In this document: positions 21,767 to 24,485 of the stretch, piece after piece
Numbering within the stretch: the first letter of the stretch is position 1
How the letters are laid out: each line of letters starts with the position of its first letter
NCBI GenBank assembly: GCA_002359495.1
Contig: DENB01000068.1
Span: 17,289 to 41,773, forward strand
DNA from: Enterobacteriaceae bacterium UBA2655
GTDB taxonomy: Bacteria; Pseudomonadota; Gammaproteobacteria; Enterobacterales; Enterobacteriaceae
Reading direction: 5' to 3'
Length of the DNA stretch: 24,485 nucleotides
The notes under the pieces: model-generated
Database searches by the model: none
Seen by the model: the letters and a program-made list of their open reading frames with translations, nothing else
What the model was told of the DNA's origin: nothing
Program-made: the position numbers and the translations under genes

Positions 21767-22876
21767 ATGAGCTATCAACATCTGATTGCCGAAGTTCATA
21801 ATCAGCAACGTACCCTCACGGCAATCGTCGAACAGGATGATCGCACCGCCTACTTTTATATCTGGCCGAACGATCTGTTTCGCAGCCAATATGCGGTACG
21901 CGGCTGCTGGCTGCGCAACCTGCTGCCGGCGCCGCAGCAGGAGGATCGCGCGGCGATGGAGCAGGGGATCGCGCCCCTGCTCAGCGCGGAATATTGCCGC
22001 ACGCTGGAGGCGGAGCCGCCGCTCGATCCCGCCGGGCTTCAGGTGATGTGGGAGCCCAGCGACGACGGCGCCGCGCTCTGGTATAACGGCCAGCTGCTGG
22101 CGGTGATCCCCGGCTGGAGCCTCTATCAGGATAAGCAGGTCAGTTTCTCGGCGGGCTGTCTGCGCAAAAATCGCCTCACCGCCCCCTTAGGCTCCGCCTC
22201 CACCAACCACTACTACGCGCTGGCGGAACAGCATCGTCACTTCTGGCGCGACTGGCATGACGGCCACCTGTGGGATCTGGTGCAGCATGAGCTGCTGCAC
22301 TGCTATCAGACGCAATTCGGCGAATCGGTAAAATATTACGCGATCGATCAGGGTAGCTGGCCGCCGATGGCGATTTCTCAGCACTGGCATCGCGGCGTCT
22401 GGTATTTTCTGACGCTGGGCATGAGTATTCGTCCGATGCCGCAGGTCGATTATCTCTATGAGGAGCTGGCGCCGCAGTATCGTCGCGTGGAGCTGGCGAT
22501 GGCGGTGGACGGCGACGTGATGACGGAAGCCAACGCGGTGCAGATGGCCAGCGCGCTGGCGGAGTTCGCCCATCTGCCCTGGTCGCGGCTCAGCTGGGTG
22601 GGCGAAGGCCATACGCTCGCGTCGGAAGTGGCGCCGGTGGGCTTTGAAAGCTTTCTGCTGGCCAACGGGCTGGCCGCCGACAAGGCGCAGTTCAAGCTGC
22701 CGAAGCGCGACGGCGATCGCGTCAACCTGCTCTGGTCGACGCCGGTTACCGAAGCGGAGCGCCAGTTCGCCCAGGCGGAAGAGAACGGCGGCCAGCAGCT
22801 GCTCAGCCTGCTGCTGGCGGACGGCAACAGCCATATTTTCCGCCCACGACAGCAGGTGGTGGACGCCGAAGCCTGA
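21767..22876 (+). CDS. Suppressor-of-fused (SUFU) domain protein
   Basis: A 369-residue soluble protein. The central part has the pattern of bacterial SUFU-domain proteins: WHRGVWYFLTLGMSIRPMP, followed by YRRVELAMAVDGDV, AEFAHLPWSRLSWVGEGHTL and GFESFLLA, then a C-terminal VNLLWSTPVTEAERQFAQ segment. In animals SUFU restrains Gli factors. Bacterial versions occur in immunity proteins of polymorphic toxin systems and as stand-alone proteins of unknown role (established knowledge). The N-terminal 170 residues contain WPNDLFRSQYAVRGCWLRN and look like a separate, lineage-specific part. There is no signal peptide. The ATG at 21767 has GAGG four bases upstream, which decides it over longer upstream frames. 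No toxin gene is visible nearby. It ends before a terminator-like structure and the chemotaxis receptor gene. Confidence 0.75.
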   Translation: MSYQHLIAEVHNQQRTLTAIVEQDDRTAYFYIWPNDLFRSQYAVRGCWLRNLLPAPQQEDRAAMEQGIAPLLSAEYCRTLEAEPPLDPAGLQVMWEPSDDGAALWYNGQLLAVIPGWSLYQDKQVSFSAGCLRKNRLTAPLGSASTNHYYALAEQHRHFWRDWHDGHLWDLVQHELLHCYQTQFGESVKYYAIDQGSWPPMAISQHWHRGVWYFLTLGMSIRPMPQVDYLYEELAPQYRRVELAMAVDGDVMTEANAVQMASALAEFAHLPWSRLSWVGEGHTLASEVAPVGFESFLLANGLAADKAQFKLPKRDGDRVNLLWSTPVTEAERQFAQAEENGGQQLLSLLLADGNSHIFRPRQQVVDAEA

Positions 22877-22878
22877 CC

Positions 22879-22931
22879 GCCGCCGCAGAGCGCCGCTCTC
22901 TTCTCGCCGGGGGCGGCTATTTTTCATTTTT
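22879..22931 (+). terminator. Probable terminator after the SUFU-domain gene
   Basis: GCCGCC (22879-22884) can pair with GGCGGC (22912-22917), enclosing a smaller hairpin AGAGC-GCC-GCTCT (22887-22899). The outer stem is followed by TATTTTTCATTTTT (22918-22931). The structure is branched rather than a simple hairpin, so efficiency is uncertain. Confidence 0.5.
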
Positions 22932-22946
22932 GTGAACCCGCTCATC

Positions 22947-22973
22947 TCAAGTTCTTTTCCGCCGCGCCGTTAA
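22947..22973 (+). promoter_or_regulatory. Sigma-28 (FliA) promoter of the chemotaxis receptor gene
   Basis: TCAAGTTC (22947-22954, six of eight matches to TAAAGTTT) is separated by exactly 11 bases from GCCGTTAA (22966-22973, seven of eight matches to GCCGATAA). This is the flagellar class 3 promoter layout used for chemotaxis receptors. The start codon follows 44 bases later. Confidence 0.8.
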
Positions 22974-23016
22974 CCGAAATCAGGCAATCGCGCCTCTCCG
23001 GGGAAAGGGCTCGTCC

Positions 23017-24485
23017 ATGTTAAAAACCACACAATCACGCTTTACGCTTACCTTAATCGCGTTTTTCCTTTTGCTGATGCTGATTACCCTGGTGGTGATT
23101 AATCAGTTTGTCGCGCCGCAGCTGATGCGTAACGAAAGCCGTCTGGTGCGTTATGAAGTCGACGCCCTGGCGACGCGCATCGTTGAGCAGATGAACCGGG
23201 TACAGGCGCAACAGCGCGCCATTACCGAGTCGGCGGCGGTGATGGAGAGCGCGACCATCGACGCCCTGTTGCCGACGCTGGTGAACCAGTATCAGGATAC
23301 CAACGTTTTCGGCGGCGGCATCTGGCCGTTGCCGAACCTGCGCGATCCGGCGAAACAGAAAGACAGCAGTTTCTTTGCCCGCGACGTCGACAACCGGCTG
23401 CAGGCGAACAGTTTCTGGAACTCGGCGGAAGCAGAAAACTACTGGCAGCAGCCGTGGTACAAAGCGGGCCTCGCCGCGCCGAAGGGGCAGTGCGCCTGGG
23501 CAAAAGCCTATCAGGATGCCGCCAGCCCGCAGCCGCGCACCAACTGCGCGATGGCGATCTGGCGCAACGGCAACCTCTGGGGCGTCGCCACCATTGACGT
23601 CACGCTGGGCTTTTTCAACCATCTGGCGCAGCAGATGGGCGCGGCGATCCATGGGCGCGTGCTGATTGTCGAGGCTGACGGCACGGTGGTGGGCAACGCC
23701 GCGCTGACGCAGGGCGCGCCGAAGCTGGAATCCCTCGGCGATCTCAATCTGCCGATGGCGGCGCCGCTGAAGGCGCTGCTGGCCAGCGTCGGCACCCAGC
23801 CGCTGCAGGGCGCTTATCAGGGCGACGACGGCGATCATACGCTGTTTTTGCGGGCGATTCCCGGCAGCCCCTGGTATCTCGCCAGCGACGTGCCGACCCG
23901 TCTGTTGCAGACGCAAACCCATAGCATGCTGACCCGTCTCGGTCTGGTGCAGATCCCGCTGGCAGTGATCCTGCTGCTGGTGCTGCTGGCCTTTGTGCGC
24001 ACCATGATGAAGCGCCTGAACCACCTCAACGGCAATATCCAGGCGCTGTCGACGGGCGGCGCCGATCTTACCCAGCGTCTGCCGATGAGCAACAGCGCGG
24101 AGTTCAACGCCGTGGCGCAGAGCTTCAACCAGTTTATCGAATACCTGCAAGGACTGATGCGCCAAGTCGGCGACAGCGCGCTGGCGATCACCGCCGCCTC
24201 GCGCGAGATCGCCAGCGGCAACGCCGATCTCTCCTCACGCACCGAGGATCAGGCCAGCTCGATTGTGCAAACCGCCGCCTCGATGGAAGAACTGACCGGC
24301 ACGGTGCGCCAGAACGCCGACAACGCCACCCACGCCAACGAACTGGCGGGCGACGCTTCGCAGGTCGCCGCGCGCGGCACGGAAGTGGTACGGCAGGTAG
24401 TGAGCACCATGGGCGAAATTCATCATTCTTCGCGCAAGGTGGTGGACATTATCAGCGTGATCGACAGCATCGCGTTCCAGACCAA
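23017..24485 (+). CDS. Methyl-accepting chemotaxis protein, 3' end outside the window
   Basis: An open frame of 489 codons runs off the window end. Residues about 10-32 form the first transmembrane helix (LTLIAFFLLLMLITLVVINQ). A periplasmic sensor of about 270 residues follows, probably of dCache type, with VFGGGIWPLPNLRDP, FWNSAEAENYWQQPWY and GVATIDVTLGFFNHL; its small-molecule ligand is unknown. The second transmembrane helix (about 309-328, VQIPLAVILLLVLLAF) leads to a HAMP domain and then the cytoplasmic signalling region with GNADLSSRTEDQASSIVQTA and MEELTGTVRQNADNA, the classic first methylation helix. The window ends at SVIDSIAFQT, just before the CheA/CheW-contacting tip. The ATG at 23017 has AAGGG seven bases upstream and lies behind a sigma-28 promoter, so expression should follow the flagellar regulon. 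Confidence 0.93.
   Translation, partial: MLKTTQSRFTLTLIAFFLLLMLITLVVINQFVAPQLMRNESRLVRYEVDALATRIVEQMNRVQAQQRAITESAAVMESATIDALLPTLVNQYQDTNVFGGGIWPLPNLRDPAKQKDSSFFARDVDNRLQANSFWNSAEAENYWQQPWYKAGLAAPKGQCAWAKAYQDAASPQPRTNCAMAIWRNGNLWGVATIDVTLGFFNHLAQQMGAAIHGRVLIVEADGTVVGNAALTQGAPKLESLGDLNLPMAAPLKALLASVGTQPLQGAYQGDDGDHTLFLRAIPGSPWYLASDVPTRLLQTQTHSMLTRLGLVQIPLAVILLLVLLAFVRTMMKRLNHLNGNIQALSTGGADLTQRLPMSNSAEFNAVAQSFNQFIEYLQGLMRQVGDSALAITAASREIASGNADLSSRTEDQASSIVQTAASMEELTGTVRQNADNATHANELAGDASQVAARGTEVVRQVVSTMGEIHHSSRKVVDIISVIDSIAFQT

Noticed and set aside
23053..24165. A 370-codon minus-strand frame opposite the chemotaxis receptor
   Set aside because: The plus-strand receptor has a promoter, ribosome-binding site and clear domains; the antisense frame has none.

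Overview
The window looks like chromosomal DNA from an enterobacterium outside the E. coli/Salmonella group, most likely an Erwiniaceae member such as Pantoea, Mixta or Erwinia (inference). The basis is high similarity, recalled from memory, to E. coli RhlE, DusC, YhhS, LdtB, YohF, YohD, YohC, PbpG, Dld and BglX, plus GC-rich coding DNA and extra genes E. coli K-12 lacks (GH15, a DUF3772 MscS channel, MpaB-type oxygenase, a Suppressor-of-fused domain protein). All base-composition remarks are by eye. No tRNA, rRNA, insertion sequence, integrase or CRISPR array was found.

Layout. Positions 1-1255 hold the end of rhlE and then dusC (RNA remodelling and tRNA modification). A YhhS-type MFS exporter (1317-2540) converges on a PiT-type phosphate transporter (2537-4147), and the two share a TTAA stop overlap. 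ldtB (4313-5461, L,D-transpeptidase with an extra C-terminal tail) and a GH15 glucoamylase/trehalase-like enzyme (5653-7467) follow on the minus strand. Next comes the yohF, yohD, yohC, pbpG block (7584-10900), in the same relative order as in E. coli, where pbpG is followed by dld and bglX. Here dld (16006-17718, minus) and bglX (17881-20178) resume that order about 5 kb later. The interval between pbpG and dld is occupied by a conspicuously AT-rich segment (about 10901-13500) and a GC-rich MscS-family channel gene (13520-15961). After bglX come an MpaB-family oxygenase, a small membrane protein, a SUFU-domain protein and the start of a methyl-accepting chemotaxis protein that runs off the window.

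The most interesting part is the AT-rich segment. It carries a two-gene minus-strand unit: a full-length HmuS/ChuS-family heme-binding/heme-degrading protein with both known heme-contact residues, followed after about 20 bases by a leucine-carboxyl-methyltransferase-family (LCM/COG3315) SAM methyltransferase. No heme receptor or ABC transporter is nearby. The upstream region has a perfect FNR box (TTGAT-N4-ATCAA) and three further perfect palindromes. This suggests an anaerobically controlled, horizontally acquired tetrapyrrole-handling cassette in which a carboxyl methyltransferase may act on heme or a heme product. That pairing is the best candidate for an undescribed system; the function is a hypothesis.

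Elsewhere, regulatory sequence is readable at several genes: a sigma-28 promoter in front of the chemotaxis receptor, sigma-S-like -10 elements between the GH15 gene and yohF, a TATAAT box embedded in a palindrome before ldtB, and several clear intrinsic terminators.
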